Positions 26,300 to 34,725 of a DNA stretch of 39,196 nucleotides are shown in pieces. Source of the stretch: an uncultured Oscillospiraceae bacterium (GTDB taxonomy: Bacteria; Bacillota; Clostridia; Oscillospirales; Oscillospiraceae); the NCBI GenBank assembly GCA_902478785.1, contig CABSMJ010000022.1:1-39196 (forward strand). The letters run 5' to 3'. The notes below the pieces were generated by a model, which was not told where the DNA came from, ran no database searches, and worked only from the letters and a program-made list of their open reading frames with translations. Made by a program: the position numbers and the translations under genes. Within the stretch, counting starts at the first letter, position 1, and each line of letters begins with the position of its first letter.

Positions 26300-27424
26300 T
26301 TACTTTTTCAGTTCGCCGGTGGCGGAGGCGGTGAGGTAGGCGTTGATGAAGCCGTCCAGCTCGCCGTCCATGACGCTGCCAATATTGCCGGTCTCGTAGT
26401 TGGTGCGGTGGTCCTTGACCATGGTGTAGGGCATGAAGACATAGGAGCGGATCTGGCTGCCCCACTCGATCTTCATCTGCACGCCCTTGATGTCCGAGAG
26501 CTTCTCGGCGTGCTGCTGGGCCTTGAGCTCCACCAGCTTGGCGCGGAGCATCCGCATGCAGTTCTCCCGGTTCTGGACCTGGCTGCGCTCCTGCTGACTG
26601 GACACCACCACGCCGGTGGGCTTGTGGATCAGACGCACGGCGGAGGAGGTCTTGTTGACGTGCTGGCCGCCGGCACCAGAGGAGCGGAAGACCTGCATCT
26701 CGATCTCCTCAGGCCGGATCTCCACAGACTCGTCGTCCTCGATGTCGGGCATGACCTCCACAGCGGCAAAGGAGGTCTGCCGCCGGCCGGAAGCGTCAAA
26801 GGGGGAGACCCGCACCAGGCGGTGGACGCCGTTTTCGCTCTTGAGATAGCCGTAGGCGTTGTCGCCCTCAATGGAGATGGTGGCGGACTTGATGCCCGCC
26901 TCCTCAGCGCCCTCATAGTCCAGGGTCTGATAGGTGAAGTTATGGCGCTCAGCCCAGCGGGTATACATGCGGTAGAGCATGGAGGCCCAGTCCTGAGCCT
27001 CGGTACCGCCGGCGCCGGCGTGGATGGTCAAAATGGCGTTGTTGGCGTCATACTCGCCGGACAGCAGCGTCGCCAGCCGGCGCTCCTCCACCTCTTTTTC
27101 CAATGTGGCGTAGGACTCCTCCAGCTCCGGCAGCAGCTCCGGGTCATCGGCCTCCTGGCCCATCTCGCACAGCACCGTGGCGTCCTCCCAATCCTGGCGG
27201 AGCTTGTCAAAGGCGTGGACTTTGTTCTCCAGCCGCTTGATCTGCTGGGACACCTTCTGGGAGGTGGCCAGGTCGTTCCAGAATCCCTCCTGCTCCGTCT
27301 GGGCCTGGAGGTCCTTGAGCTCGGCCCGGGCCCGGTCCATGTCCAGGGCAGCGGCCAGCTTATCCAGTTCGGGGCCCATGGCGGTCAGCTTCTGCTTATA
27401 TTCGTCGTATTCGATCATAGCCAT
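26300..27424 (-). CDS. prfB: Peptide chain release factor 2
   Basis: Ends translation at UGA and UAA. The 374-residue protein has the stop-codon-reading tripeptide S207-P208-F209 (RVSPFDASGRRQTS) and the catalytic GGQ at 252-254 (SGAGGQHVNKT). These are two residues later than in E. coli, so the N-terminus is full length. The frame is uninterrupted: where many prfB genes carry a programmed +1 frameshift at an internal TGA near codon 26, this gene reads CTGGAC (Leu-Asp, residues 27-28). Autoregulation by frameshifting is therefore absent. GGAGAG precedes the ATG at 27424. Confidence 0.97.
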   Translation of the reverse strand: MAMIEYDEYKQKLTAMGPELDKLAAALDMDRARAELKDLQAQTEQEGFWNDLATSQKVSQQIKRLENKVHAFDKLRQDWEDATVLCEMGQEADDPELLPELEESYATLEKEVEERRLATLLSGEYDANNAILTIHAGAGGTEAQDWASMLYRMYTRWAERHNFTYQTLDYEGAEEAGIKSATISIEGDNAYGYLKSENGVHRLVRVSPFDASGRRQTSFAAVEVMPDIEDDESVEIRPEEIEMQVFRSSGAGGQHVNKTSSAVRLIHKPTGVVVSSQQERSQVQNRENCMRMLRAKLVELKAQQHAEKLSDIKGVQMKIEWGSQIRSYVFMPYTMVKDHRTNYETGNIGSVMDGELDGFINAYLTASATGELKK

Positions 27425-27464
27425 AGTGTGCTCTCCGTTATATAGATTTCATTCGCAATCATAT

Positions 27465-27493
27465 ATTATATCGGAGAAAAACCACTCTGTAAA
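27465..27493 (-). promoter_or_regulatory. Promoter of prfB
   Basis: Minus strand TTTACA (27493-27488), 17 bp, perfect TATAAT (27470-27465). Confidence 0.8.
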
Positions 27494-27530
27494 GCAGAAA
27501 ATGGCACTTTTCCCCGGTGACAGGGCCAAA

Positions 27531-27566
27531 AAAGGGAAAAGGCGCCCCTTCGGGCGCCTTTTTTTA
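27531..27566 (-). terminator. Terminator after rubredoxin
   Basis: AAAAGGCGCCC (27537-27547), CTTC loop, GGGCGCCTTTT (27552-27562). On the minus strand the stem is followed by TTTTCCCTTTTTT. The plus strand also has a T tract, so it could act both ways. Confidence 0.88.
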
Positions 27567-27601
27567 GAAGAGAGGGTAGAAAATCTTGAGGCAATTGGGG
27601 A

Positions 27602-27763
27602 TTACTCCTCGACGGAGAACTCCTCCTTGGAAGCGCCGCACAACGGGCAGACAAAGTCGGCAGGCAGATCCTCCCACTTGGTGCCGGGGGCAATGTTGTG
27701 CTCGGCGTCACCGGCGGCTTCATCATAGACCCAGCCGCACAGGTCGCAGACGTACTTCTTCAT
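27602..27763 (-). CDS. Rubredoxin
   Basis: 53-residue one-iron electron carrier with the two CxxC knuckles C6/C9 (VCDLCGW) and C39/C42 (VCPLCGA), the YxCDLCGxVYD start and the WEDLPADF middle, all diagnostic of the family. In anaerobes it commonly passes electrons to rubrerythrin, flavodiiron proteins or superoxide reductase, none of which is next to it here. The start ATG at 27763 has GAAAGGAG 9 nt upstream. It is monocistronic, with its own -10 and terminator. Confidence 0.97.
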   Translation of the reverse strand: MKKYVCDLCGWVYDEAAGDAEHNIAPGTKWEDLPADFVCPLCGASKEEFSVEE

Positions 27764-27825
27764 GGCAGTTGGCTCCTTTCCCGGCCGCCCCGCTCTCAGG
27801 AACGGCTCGTTTTGTTTCTGGCGTT

Positions 27826-27846
27826 AGTATATCAGGAATGTCCTGA
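27826..27846 (-). promoter_or_regulatory. Rubredoxin promoter -10 with adjoining dyad
   Basis: TATACT (27831-27826, minus strand) lies directly beside the perfect inverted repeat TCAGGA-N3-TCCTGA (27832-27846). No good -35 is found at 17 bp, which suggests an activator-dependent or repressed promoter bound at the dyad. The factor is unknown. Confidence 0.5.
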
Positions 27847-27880
27847 AATACTTGATGCAAAAGCAACATTTTCAAATTTT

Positions 27881-29485
27881 TTAGTTGAGCAGATCCATGA
27901 GCCCGGCAAAGCCGTCCTCCCGGAAGGCGGTGCGCAGGGCCGTCAGTTCGCCCCCGATGACCCGGTCCAGCTCCCGCATGCCCAGCACCTCCACCGGTGC
28001 CTTGTCGTCGGTGAGGATGTGGTCGCCGCCGACATAGACTGTCAGCGAATCCTCCACCTTCTCCATCAGCTGCCGCAGGGCCTGGTTCTCCAGCCCCCGG
28101 ACAGCGGCGGGGAAGCGGTCCAAGGCCCCGGTGCCGTTGCAGGCGAAGAGCTCGCAGTTGGTGGTGCCGGGCACGGGGACGGTGTAGACCTCCGGGAACA
28201 CGGAGGCGATGGTGTCGCAGAGGTAGGCGTTGATGTTGTCCTCATCGTCGGAGTAGAGGTTCATGTTCACCACCATGACCCCGTCGGGCCGCAGGTGCTC
28301 CCGCACCAGGGTGAAGAACTCCACCGAGGACATCTGGAAGGGGATGGTGATGTCCTGATAGGCGTCCACCATGATGAGGTCGTAGGTCCCCTCCACTCCG
28401 TCCAGATAGGCCCGGCCGTCGTAGGTGGTGACCTCCACCTCCTCGGGCAGGTCGAAGCGGGTCCGGGCCAGGTCCACGATCTTCTGATCGATCTCCACCC
28501 CCTCAAAGGTGAGGCCCGGGAAGTACTTGAGGCTCTGGGTGGCGTAGGTGCCGGTACCCAGGCCCAGGATCAGCACCCGGGCCGCGTCGTCCTCCCCGAT
28601 CCCCGCCAGCAGCGGCGCCGCCAGGGCGTAGTCGTAGTACATCCCCGTCAGGCCGCCGGCCTTCATCTGGATGGACTGGACGCCGAACATGACGTTGGTG
28701 GAGAGGATCACGGAGTCCTCGGTCTCCTTGACCTGGAGGTAGTTGTAGATGGACTCGTCCTCGGTCACGTCCCCGGTCTCCCAGAAGGCGAAGGCGGAGG
28801 AGTGGCCGAAGGCGCAGCAGAGCAAAAAGGCCACCACCGCCGCGGCGCACTGGGCCGGGCGGACACGGGCGCTGAGGAAATACACCAGGCACAGCGCCAG
28901 CATGATGCCGGCGAAGAGCAAAAAGGTCGCTGCGGTGCCCACGGCGGGGATGGTGACAAAGGTGGGCAGGAAGGTGCCCAGAATGCTGCCGATGGTGTTG
29001 AGGGCCTCCATGGCGCCCACGGTCTTGCCGCTATGGTCCAGGCTGTCCACCGCGTAGCGCACCAGGGAGGGGGTCACCGTGCCCAGAAGCAGCAGCGGGA
29101 ACACGAACAGCACCAGGCACGAGGCAAAGGCCGCCCAGACCAAGAAATTCTTGGTGACGAACAGGGCCAAGCCCACGGTGATGCCGGCGATGACATACTT
29201 GCCCACCAGGGGGATGCAGGCGATCCACACCGCCGCCACCAGCAGCCGCCGGTAGAGCCGGTCCGGGTTGGGGTCCTTGTCCGCCGCCCGGCCGCCCCAG
29301 AGGTTGCCCAGGGCCATGGCGATCATGATGGTGCCGATGATGATGGTCCAGACGATCTGGCTGGAGCTGAAATAGGGGGCCAGCAGCCGGCTGGCGCCCA
29401 GCTCCACCGCCATCAGCGACACGCCGGAGAAAAACTCCGTTACATATAAAAACCACTTGTGTCTGAGAATCTTTCTCTCTTGCAC
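27881..29485 (-). CDS. Membrane protein fused to a spermidine-synthase-like methyltransferase fold
   Basis: 534 residues in two parts: about seven or eight hydrophobic helices (residues 11-225) and a Rossmann-type domain from about 240 with LILGLGTGTYA (305-315), acidic E331 after the second strand, TYDGRAYL (354-361) and MVDAYQD (372-378), as in SpeE-like enzymes. Such fusions are widespread and usually annotated as fused MFS/spermidine synthase; true polyamine synthesis is not shown. An ATG at 29506 is in frame but lacks a ribosome site, while GTG 29485 has GAGGGAAG 5 nt upstream, so the GTG is preferred. Next to the zincin-like gene in the tex unit. Confidence 0.85.
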   Translation of the reverse strand: MQERKILRHKWFLYVTEFFSGVSLMAVELGASRLLAPYFSSSQIVWTIIIGTIMIAMALGNLWGGRAADKDPNPDRLYRRLLVAAVWIACIPLVGKYVIAGITVGLALFVTKNFLVWAAFASCLVLFVFPLLLLGTVTPSLVRYAVDSLDHSGKTVGAMEALNTIGSILGTFLPTFVTIPAVGTAATFLLFAGIMLALCLVYFLSARVRPAQCAAAVVAFLLCCAFGHSSAFAFWETGDVTEDESIYNYLQVKETEDSVILSTNVMFGVQSIQMKAGGLTGMYYDYALAAPLLAGIGEDDAARVLILGLGTGTYATQSLKYFPGLTFEGVEIDQKIVDLARTRFDLPEEVEVTTYDGRAYLDGVEGTYDLIMVDAYQDITIPFQMSSVEFFTLVREHLRPDGVMVVNMNLYSDDEDNINAYLCDTIASVFPEVYTVPVPGTTNCELFACNGTGALDRFPAAVRGLENQALRQLMEKVEDSLTVYVGGDHILTDDKAPVEVLGMRELDRVIGGELTALRTAFREDGFAGLMDLLN

Positions 29486-29495
29486 TGCTCTTCCC

Positions 29496-29888
29496 TCACT
29501 TTTCATCTGCTGCGTTCAGCTCCTGCCGCCACTGCGCCAGCTCCGCCGCGTCCCGGTCATCCAGGGCGTGGAGGCCTCCCAGTCCCTCCATGTGGTGGGT
29601 CAGCTCATGGGAGAGGGTGGTGCGGAGCTCCGCCTCCCAGGTCTCCCGGTCCCAGTCCTCCTGCTGTGCCAGGGCGGCAAAGGAGCCGTAGTAGAGGTTG
29701 ATATACCGGCCCAGGCAGTCGTCACAGTACTCCCCCAGGATATACATCTCCCCCGGCGGGAAGTCCGGGTCCGGCACCGCCTCCTCCAGGAGGCACACCC
29801 CGCCGTTGAGCTCCCGGAACAGCGCCTCCGGGAACCCCTCGGCCATCTCGTCCAAACAATCGTTGACCTCGTCGATGGTCAGCACCAC
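29496..29888 (-). CDS. Small zincin-like metallopeptidase
   Basis: 130 residues with one clear HExxH zinc motif (H94-E95-L96-T97-H98 in TLSHELTHHMEGL), resembling the minimal zincin family (PF06262-like). No signal peptide or membrane helix is seen, so it is probably cytosolic. Two cysteines (C55, C58) precede the active site. Possible starts are GTG 29897 (overlapping the tex stop as GTGA) and GTG 29888; AAGGAG at 29903-29898 is 9 nt from the latter. Substrate unknown. It is sandwiched tightly between tex and the membrane-synthase fusion gene. Confidence 0.78.
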   Translation of the reverse strand: MVLTIDEVNDCLDEMAEGFPEALFRELNGGVCLLEEAVPDPDFPPGEMYILGEYCDDCLGRYINLYYGSFAALAQQEDWDRETWEAELRTTLSHELTHHMEGLGGLHALDDRDAAELAQWRQELNAADEK

Positions 29889-29893
29889 GGTCC

Positions 29894-32056
29894 TCACTCC
29901 TTGCCCGCCTGCCGCATGGACAGGCTGATGCGCTTTTTCTTCTCGTCCACGTCCAGGACCACCACTTTCACCACGTCCCCTACGGACACCACCTCCGAGG
30001 GGTGGCGGATATACCGGTCGGCCACCTGGGAGATGTGGACCAGGCCGTCCTGGTGGACGCCAATGTCCACAAAGACACCGAAGTCGATGACGTTGCGGAC
30101 GGTGCCCGTCAGGGTCATGCCGGGCTTTAAGTCCTTCATCTCCAGCACGTCGGTGCGGAGGATGGGCTTGGGCAGCTCGTCCCGGATGTCCCGGCCCGGC
30201 TTCATCAGCTCCGCCGTCACGTCGCGGAGGGTGGGCAGGCCCACGCCGCACTGCGCCGCAGCCGCCTCCTCACCGTAGGCCTTCACCTGGGCGGGCAGGT
30301 CCCCCAGCTTCCCCGACGCCACGTCGGAAAGGGTGTGGCCCGTCAGGGTCAGCAATTCCTGGGCCGCGGCGTAGGACTCCGGGTGGACGGCGGTGTTGTC
30401 CAGGACGCTCTTGCTCTCCGGCACCCGCAGGAAGCCCGCGCACTGCTCAAAGGCCTTGGGGCCAAGCTTTGGCACCTTCAAAATCTGCTTGCGGGAGGTG
30501 AAGGGGCCGTTGTCCTCCCGGTACTTGACGATATTCTTCGCCGTAGTGGCGGTGAGGCCCGCCACGTGCTGCAGCAGGGAGGGGGAGGCGGTGTTCACGT
30601 CCACGCCCACGGCGTTGACGCAGTCCTCCACCACGCCGCCCAACGCCTCATCCAGCCGCTTGGGCGGGCAGTCGTGCTGATACTGGCCCACGCCGATGGC
30701 CTTGGGGTCGATCTTCACCAGCTCCGCCAGAGGGTCCTGGAGCCGCCGGGCGATGGACACGGCGGAGCGCAGGTTCACGTCATACTCCGGGAACTCCTCC
30801 GCCGCCAGGGGCGAGGCGGAGTAGACCGAGGCACCGGCCTCGGAGACGATCATATAGCTCACCGAGGCCCCCTGCTCCTTCACCCGGCGGATCAGCTCCA
30901 CGGCCATCTGCTCGGTCTCCCGGCTGGCGGTGCCGTTGCCGATGGCGATGTGCTCCACGCCGTGCTTTTTGATGAGGCGGGCGAGGACGGCGATGGCCTC
31001 CTCCTTCTGCCGCTGGCCGTGGGTGGGGTAGACCACCGAGGTGTCCAGCACCTTGCCCGTGCCGTCTACCACCGCCACCTTGCAGCCCATGCGGTAGCCC
31101 GGGTCCAGGCCCATGGTCACCTTGCCCTTGACGGGAGGCTGCATCAAAAGGGGCTTGAGGTTCAGGGCGAACTGGCCGATGGCCCCCTCCTGGGCCCGCT
31201 CCGTCAGCTCGCTGCGGGCTTCCCGCTCCAAAGAGGGGAAGAGGAGCCGGTCATAGGCGTCCTCCGCCGCGGCCTTGAGGAAGGCCATGGCGGCGCTGCC
31301 GGGGATCACCACACTGCGCCGGACGGTCTGGAGGGCCGTCTCCCGGTCCACCTCCACGTCCACCTTCAAAATGCCCTCCTTCTCGCCCCGGTTGATGGCC
31401 AGGATCTGGTGGCCCTGGAGCCGGGAGAGGGGCTGGGAGAAGTCATAGTAGAGGCGGTAGACGCTGTCCTCCTCGGTGAGGGAGTGGGAGCACAGCTTCC
31501 CCTCTCTGCCCAGGAGCCGGCGCAGCTTTCCCCGGAGGGCAGCGTCGTCGCTGACCATCTCCGCCACGATGTCCGAGGCGCCGCTGAGGGCATCCTCCGC
31601 CGTCTCCACGCCCTTGTCCGGGTCCACATAGCGCGCCGCCTCGGTGAGGGGATCCGGCGCGTCAGGGGCCAGCAGCGCCTCCGCCAGGGGGGCAAGGCCC
31701 TTTTCCCGGGCGATGGTGGCCCGGGTACGGCGCTTTTGCTTGTAGGGGCGGTACAAGTCCTCCACCTCCGCCAACGTGGCGGCGGTGTCGATGGAGGCGG
31801 AGAGCTCCTCCGTCAGCTTGCCCTGCTCGTCAATGGCGGCCTTCACGGCCTCCTTGCGCTGGGCAAGGCCCCGCAGATAGCCCAAACGCTCCTCCAGGGT
31901 CCGCAGGGCCGTATCGTCCATGGCGCCGTGGAGCTCCTTGCGGTAGCGGGCGATAAAGGGGATGGTGTTACCCTCGTCCAGAAGGCGCACCACGTTCTCC
32001 ACGTGCTGGGGGTTTTTGTCCAGTTCCTTTGCGATCTGCTCAATAATGGGGTCCAT
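29894..32056 (-). CDS. tex: Tex/YhgF-type S1 RNA-binding transcription accessory protein
   Basis: 720 residues in the order typical of Tex: N-terminal helical region with TIPFIARYRKE near 31-41, a YqgF-like RNase-H-fold domain starting at LDPGYRMGCKVAVVDGTG near 320, helix-hairpin-helix elements with NTASPSLLQHVAGLTATTAKNIVKY near 490-515, and a C-terminal S1 domain (about 640-712, LTGTVRNVIDFGVFVDIG). Tex binds nucleic acids and influences transcription and translation; the homologue Spt6 does so in eukaryotes. AAAGGA is 7 nt before the ATG. Confidence 0.96.
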   Translation of the reverse strand: MDPIIEQIAKELDKNPQHVENVVRLLDEGNTIPFIARYRKELHGAMDDTALRTLEERLGYLRGLAQRKEAVKAAIDEQGKLTEELSASIDTAATLAEVEDLYRPYKQKRRTRATIAREKGLAPLAEALLAPDAPDPLTEAARYVDPDKGVETAEDALSGASDIVAEMVSDDAALRGKLRRLLGREGKLCSHSLTEEDSVYRLYYDFSQPLSRLQGHQILAINRGEKEGILKVDVEVDRETALQTVRRSVVIPGSAAMAFLKAAAEDAYDRLLFPSLEREARSELTERAQEGAIGQFALNLKPLLMQPPVKGKVTMGLDPGYRMGCKVAVVDGTGKVLDTSVVYPTHGQRQKEEAIAVLARLIKKHGVEHIAIGNGTASRETEQMAVELIRRVKEQGASVSYMIVSEAGASVYSASPLAAEEFPEYDVNLRSAVSIARRLQDPLAELVKIDPKAIGVGQYQHDCPPKRLDEALGGVVEDCVNAVGVDVNTASPSLLQHVAGLTATTAKNIVKYREDNGPFTSRKQILKVPKLGPKAFEQCAGFLRVPESKSVLDNTAVHPESYAAAQELLTLTGHTLSDVASGKLGDLPAQVKAYGEEAAAAQCGVGLPTLRDVTAELMKPGRDIRDELPKPILRTDVLEMKDLKPGMTLTGTVRNVIDFGVFVDIGVHQDGLVHISQVADRYIRHPSEVVSVGDVVKVVVLDVDEKKKRISLSMRQAGKE

Positions 32057-32081
32057 GGTTCATCCTTTCCGGCGGCCGGGG

Positions 32082-32112
32082 AAAATAGGCGCCGCCTGGC
32101 CAGTGCGGCGCC
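32082..32112 (-). terminator. Hairpin between the DUF1846 gene and tex, weak terminator
   Basis: GGCGCCGC (32088-32095) and GCGGCGCC (32105-32112) pair perfectly with a 9-nt loop and are followed on the minus strand by TATTTT. Partial termination is likely, with read-through into tex. Confidence 0.55.
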
Positions 32113-32141
32113 GGACCCCCAGGGAGCCCGGCGCCGGAATC

Positions 32142-33626
32142 TTACTTGTGATAGAGGTTCTTGGTCTCGTACCGGGGCTCGCAGCTGACGTGGATGCCCA
32201 GGCGGCGCAGCAGCTTCTCGTCCTCCTCGCTGAGGATGACGCTGAAGTGGGCCTCGGCGCCCTTGAGCTTGCCCAGCTGCTGCTGGGCAAGGTCTGCCAG
32301 GGGGTTGGTCAGGGCGCTGACGCACAGGGCCACCAGCACCTCGTCGGTGTGGAGCCGGGGATTTCGGTGGCCCAGGTGGGTGGTCTTGAGCTGGCAGATG
32401 GGCTCCAGGACCTGGGCGGAGATCAGCTCCAGCTGGTCGTCGATGCCGCCGATGGCCTTCAGGGCGTTGAGCAGCAGGGCCGACGCCGCTCCCAGGGTGG
32501 AGGAGGTCTTGCCGGTGAGCAGCCGCCCATCGGGCAGCACCATGGCGCCGGCGGGGGCGCCGGTGATCTCCGCCTTCTGGAGGGAGGCGGCCACGGCAGG
32601 GCACAGCTCCGGGGTGATGTCCGCCTGCTTCATCAAAAGCTCCAGCTTCCGTACCGGCTCGTCGCCGCCCTGGCCCTTGAGCCGTTCCACGCAGGCGGTG
32701 TAGTACCGCCGCAAGATCTCCAGTCGAGAGGCCTGGCAGCATACCTCATCGTCCACGATGCACAGTCCCGCCATGTTCACGCCCATGTCCGTGGGGGAGC
32801 GGTAGGGAGAGGTGCCCTGGATCTTTTCAAAGATGGCGTTGAGCACCGGGAAGATCTCCACATCCCGGTTGTAGTTGACGGTGGTCTTGCCGTAGGCCTC
32901 CAGGTGGAAGGGGTCGATCATATTCACGTCGCTCAGGTCCGCGGTGGCCGCCTCGTAGGCCAGGTTCACCGGGTGACGCAGCGGCAGGTTCCAGATGGGG
33001 AAGGTCTCAAACTTGGCGTAGCCCGCCTGGATGCCCCGCTGGTGGTCGTGGTAGAGCTGGCTCAGGCAGGTGGCCATTTTGCCGCTGCCGGGGCCGGGAG
33101 CGGTGACCACCACCAGGGAGTGGCTGGTCTCGATATAGTCGTTGCGGCCCAGGCCGTCGTCGCTGACGATGTGGGCCACGTCGGAGGGATAGCCGGCGAT
33201 GGGGTAGTGGCGGTAGCACCGCACGCCCAGGGCCGTCAGGCGGCGGCGGAAGGCCTCCGCGGCGCTCTGGCCCTCCCAGCGGGTGATGACCACGCTGCCC
33301 ACATACAGCCCCAGGCCCCGGAAGCTGTCGATGAGGCGCAGCACGTCGTCATCGTAGGAGATGCCCAGGTCCCCCCGGACCTTGTTCTTTTCGATATCCT
33401 CGGCGGCGATGGCGATGACAATCTCCACGTCCTCCTTCATCTGCTGGAGCATCCGGATCTTGCTGTCCGGCTCGAACCCCGGCAGCACCCGGGAGGCATG
33501 ATAGTCGTCAAAGAGCTTGCCGCCGAACTCCAGATACAGCTTGCCGCCGAATTGAGCGATGCGCTCCCGAATGTGCTCCGACTGCATTTTGAGATACTTT
33601 TGGTTATCAAATCCCAGCTTTTCCAT
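32142..33626 (-). CDS. DUF1846 protein
   Basis: 494 residues, the full length of the DUF1846 family found in many Firmicutes and some actinobacteria. Visible segments include GFDNQKYLKMQSEHIRERI at the N-terminus, the glycine-rich APGPGSGKMATCLSQLYHDH loop near residue 178, which resembles a nucleotide-binding loop, and HLGHRNPRLHTDE. Crystal structures of family members exist but the function is not established. The ATG at 33626 has AAAGGG about 10 nt upstream. It has its own promoter. Confidence 0.93.
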   Translation of the reverse strand: MEKLGFDNQKYLKMQSEHIRERIAQFGGKLYLEFGGKLFDDYHASRVLPGFEPDSKIRMLQQMKEDVEIVIAIAAEDIEKNKVRGDLGISYDDDVLRLIDSFRGLGLYVGSVVITRWEGQSAAEAFRRRLTALGVRCYRHYPIAGYPSDVAHIVSDDGLGRNDYIETSHSLVVVTAPGPGSGKMATCLSQLYHDHQRGIQAGYAKFETFPIWNLPLRHPVNLAYEAATADLSDVNMIDPFHLEAYGKTTVNYNRDVEIFPVLNAIFEKIQGTSPYRSPTDMGVNMAGLCIVDDEVCCQASRLEILRRYYTACVERLKGQGGDEPVRKLELLMKQADITPELCPAVAASLQKAEITGAPAGAMVLPDGRLLTGKTSSTLGAASALLLNALKAIGGIDDQLELISAQVLEPICQLKTTHLGHRNPRLHTDEVLVALCVSALTNPLADLAQQQLGKLKGAEAHFSVILSEEDEKLLRRLGIHVSCEPRYETKNLYHK

Positions 33627-33732
33627 CTCTCCATGACCCTTTCGTGTATTTGTAGCCGGAGGCCCCCGAGACGCCCACCGGCCCTGCTGCCGGCTCCCTC
33701 CGGGGTCGGGCAGCAAAATTTTTCCGTTTACC

Positions 33733-33761
33733 AGCATACCACAAATCTTTCCCCTTGAAAA
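33733..33761 (-). promoter_or_regulatory. Promoter of the DUF1846 gene
   Basis: Minus strand TTTTCA (33761-33756), 17 bp, TATGCT (33738-33733) with TG one base upstream (extended -10). The 5' leader is about 100 nt, GC-rich and structured. Confidence 0.55.
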
Positions 33762-33794
33762 GGGGAAAGCGGGGGCGGATCTTCCGCCTCCGCG

Positions 33795-33823
33795 TTGACT
33801 TTGCCGGTGGTTTCGGGTATGCT
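33795..33823 (+). promoter_or_regulatory. Promoter of the DUF5714 gene
   Basis: TTGACT (33795-33800), 17 bp, TATGCT (33818-33823). It lies back-to-back with the DUF1846 promoter, and both share the same -10 hexamer. Confidence 0.75.
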
Positions 33824-33875
33824 CAAAGGGTATCCTCTGTCCAGAAACGGTATGCAAACAAAGGAGCTGATTGTT

Positions 33876-34592
33876 ATGTCCAGCCGTACCGGCTGTCTTA
33901 TCTGCGGCGCGCCGCTGCACTATTTCCAGCAGGAGCGGGAGCTGGAATGTGCCCTGTGCCACCGGAAGTTCCCCGCCAATGCCTCCTGTGAGGCGGGCCA
34001 CTTCGTCTGCGACGAGTGCCACACCCGCCGGGGGCTGGAGGTCATCCGGGAGGCCTGCGGGAAAAGCGCCTCTCGTGACCCTATCACCCTGATGCAGGAG
34101 ATCATGGAAAATCCTTTCCTCTATATGCACGGCCCGGAGCACCATGTGCTGGTGGGGGCGGCGCTGCTGACCGCCTACCACAACTGCGGCGGAGACATCG
34201 ACCTGCCCCAGGCCCTCTCCGCCATGGAGGAGCGGGGCAAGCAGATCCCCGGCGGGGTCTGCGGCTTTTGCGGCTGCTGCGGCGCGGCGGTGTCCACGGG
34301 CATCTTCGTCAGCATCGCCACCGGCGCCACCCCGCTGGCGGCGGAGAGCTGGGGCCTGGCCAACTCCATGACCGGCAAGGCCCTGGAGCGCATCGGCGCC
34401 CTGGGCGGTCCCCGCTGCTGCAAGCGGGACTCCTTCACCGCCGTCCTGGCCGCCGTGGAGTTTGCCCGGGAGCACCTGGGGGTGACTATGGAGGTGCCGG
34501 AGGAAGTGGTGTGCACCTTCTCCCGGGAAAACGCCCAGTGCTTGGGCCGCCGGTGCCCCTACAACCGGGCCAATCATAAGCAACAGAGATAG
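33876..34592 (+). CDS. Cysteine-rich DUF5714 protein
   Basis: 238 residues with many cysteines: an N-terminal double zinc-knuckle-like region (CLICG, CALCHRKF, CEAGHFVCDECH within the first 50 residues), the GVCGFCGCCGAAVSTG motif near residues 127-142, GGPRCCKRDSF near 184-194, and a C-terminal CLGRRCPYNR. This is the pattern of DUF5714, a family sometimes next to methyltransferase or radical-SAM genes and without known activity. The cysteines suggest Fe-S or zinc binding. AAAGGAG is 9 nt before the ATG at 33876; in-frame ATGs further upstream lie in the leader. Confidence 0.82.
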   Translation: MSSRTGCLICGAPLHYFQQERELECALCHRKFPANASCEAGHFVCDECHTRRGLEVIREACGKSASRDPITLMQEIMENPFLYMHGPEHHVLVGAALLTAYHNCGGDIDLPQALSAMEERGKQIPGGVCGFCGCCGAAVSTGIFVSIATGATPLAAESWGLANSMTGKALERIGALGGPRCCKRDSFTAVLAAVEFAREHLGVTMEVPEEVVCTFSRENAQCLGRRCPYNRANHKQQR

Positions 34593-34612
34593 CAAGTATT
34601 CGTTTTTTCTCC

Positions 34613-34641
34613 TTTACTTATCTTTCCCCGGTGCGTATAAT
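34613..34641 (+). promoter_or_regulatory. Promoter of purA-purB
   Basis: TTTACT (34613-34618), 17 bp, perfect TATAAT (34636-34641). The 79-nt leader carries a small hairpin GGGGTC/GACCCC near 34652-34676 but no recognisable purine riboswitch. Confidence 0.82.
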
Positions 34642-34725
34642 TATTAAGGTTTGGGGTCGACGCAGACGCGGACCCCTGACGAGGAACCAATCACCAAAGA
34701 TCTATTTTGCTGGGAGGCTGCCGCT

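Noticed and set aside
34648..34725. Purine riboswitch before purA
   Set aside because: Only a small hairpin is visible; no three-way junction or conserved loop sequences.
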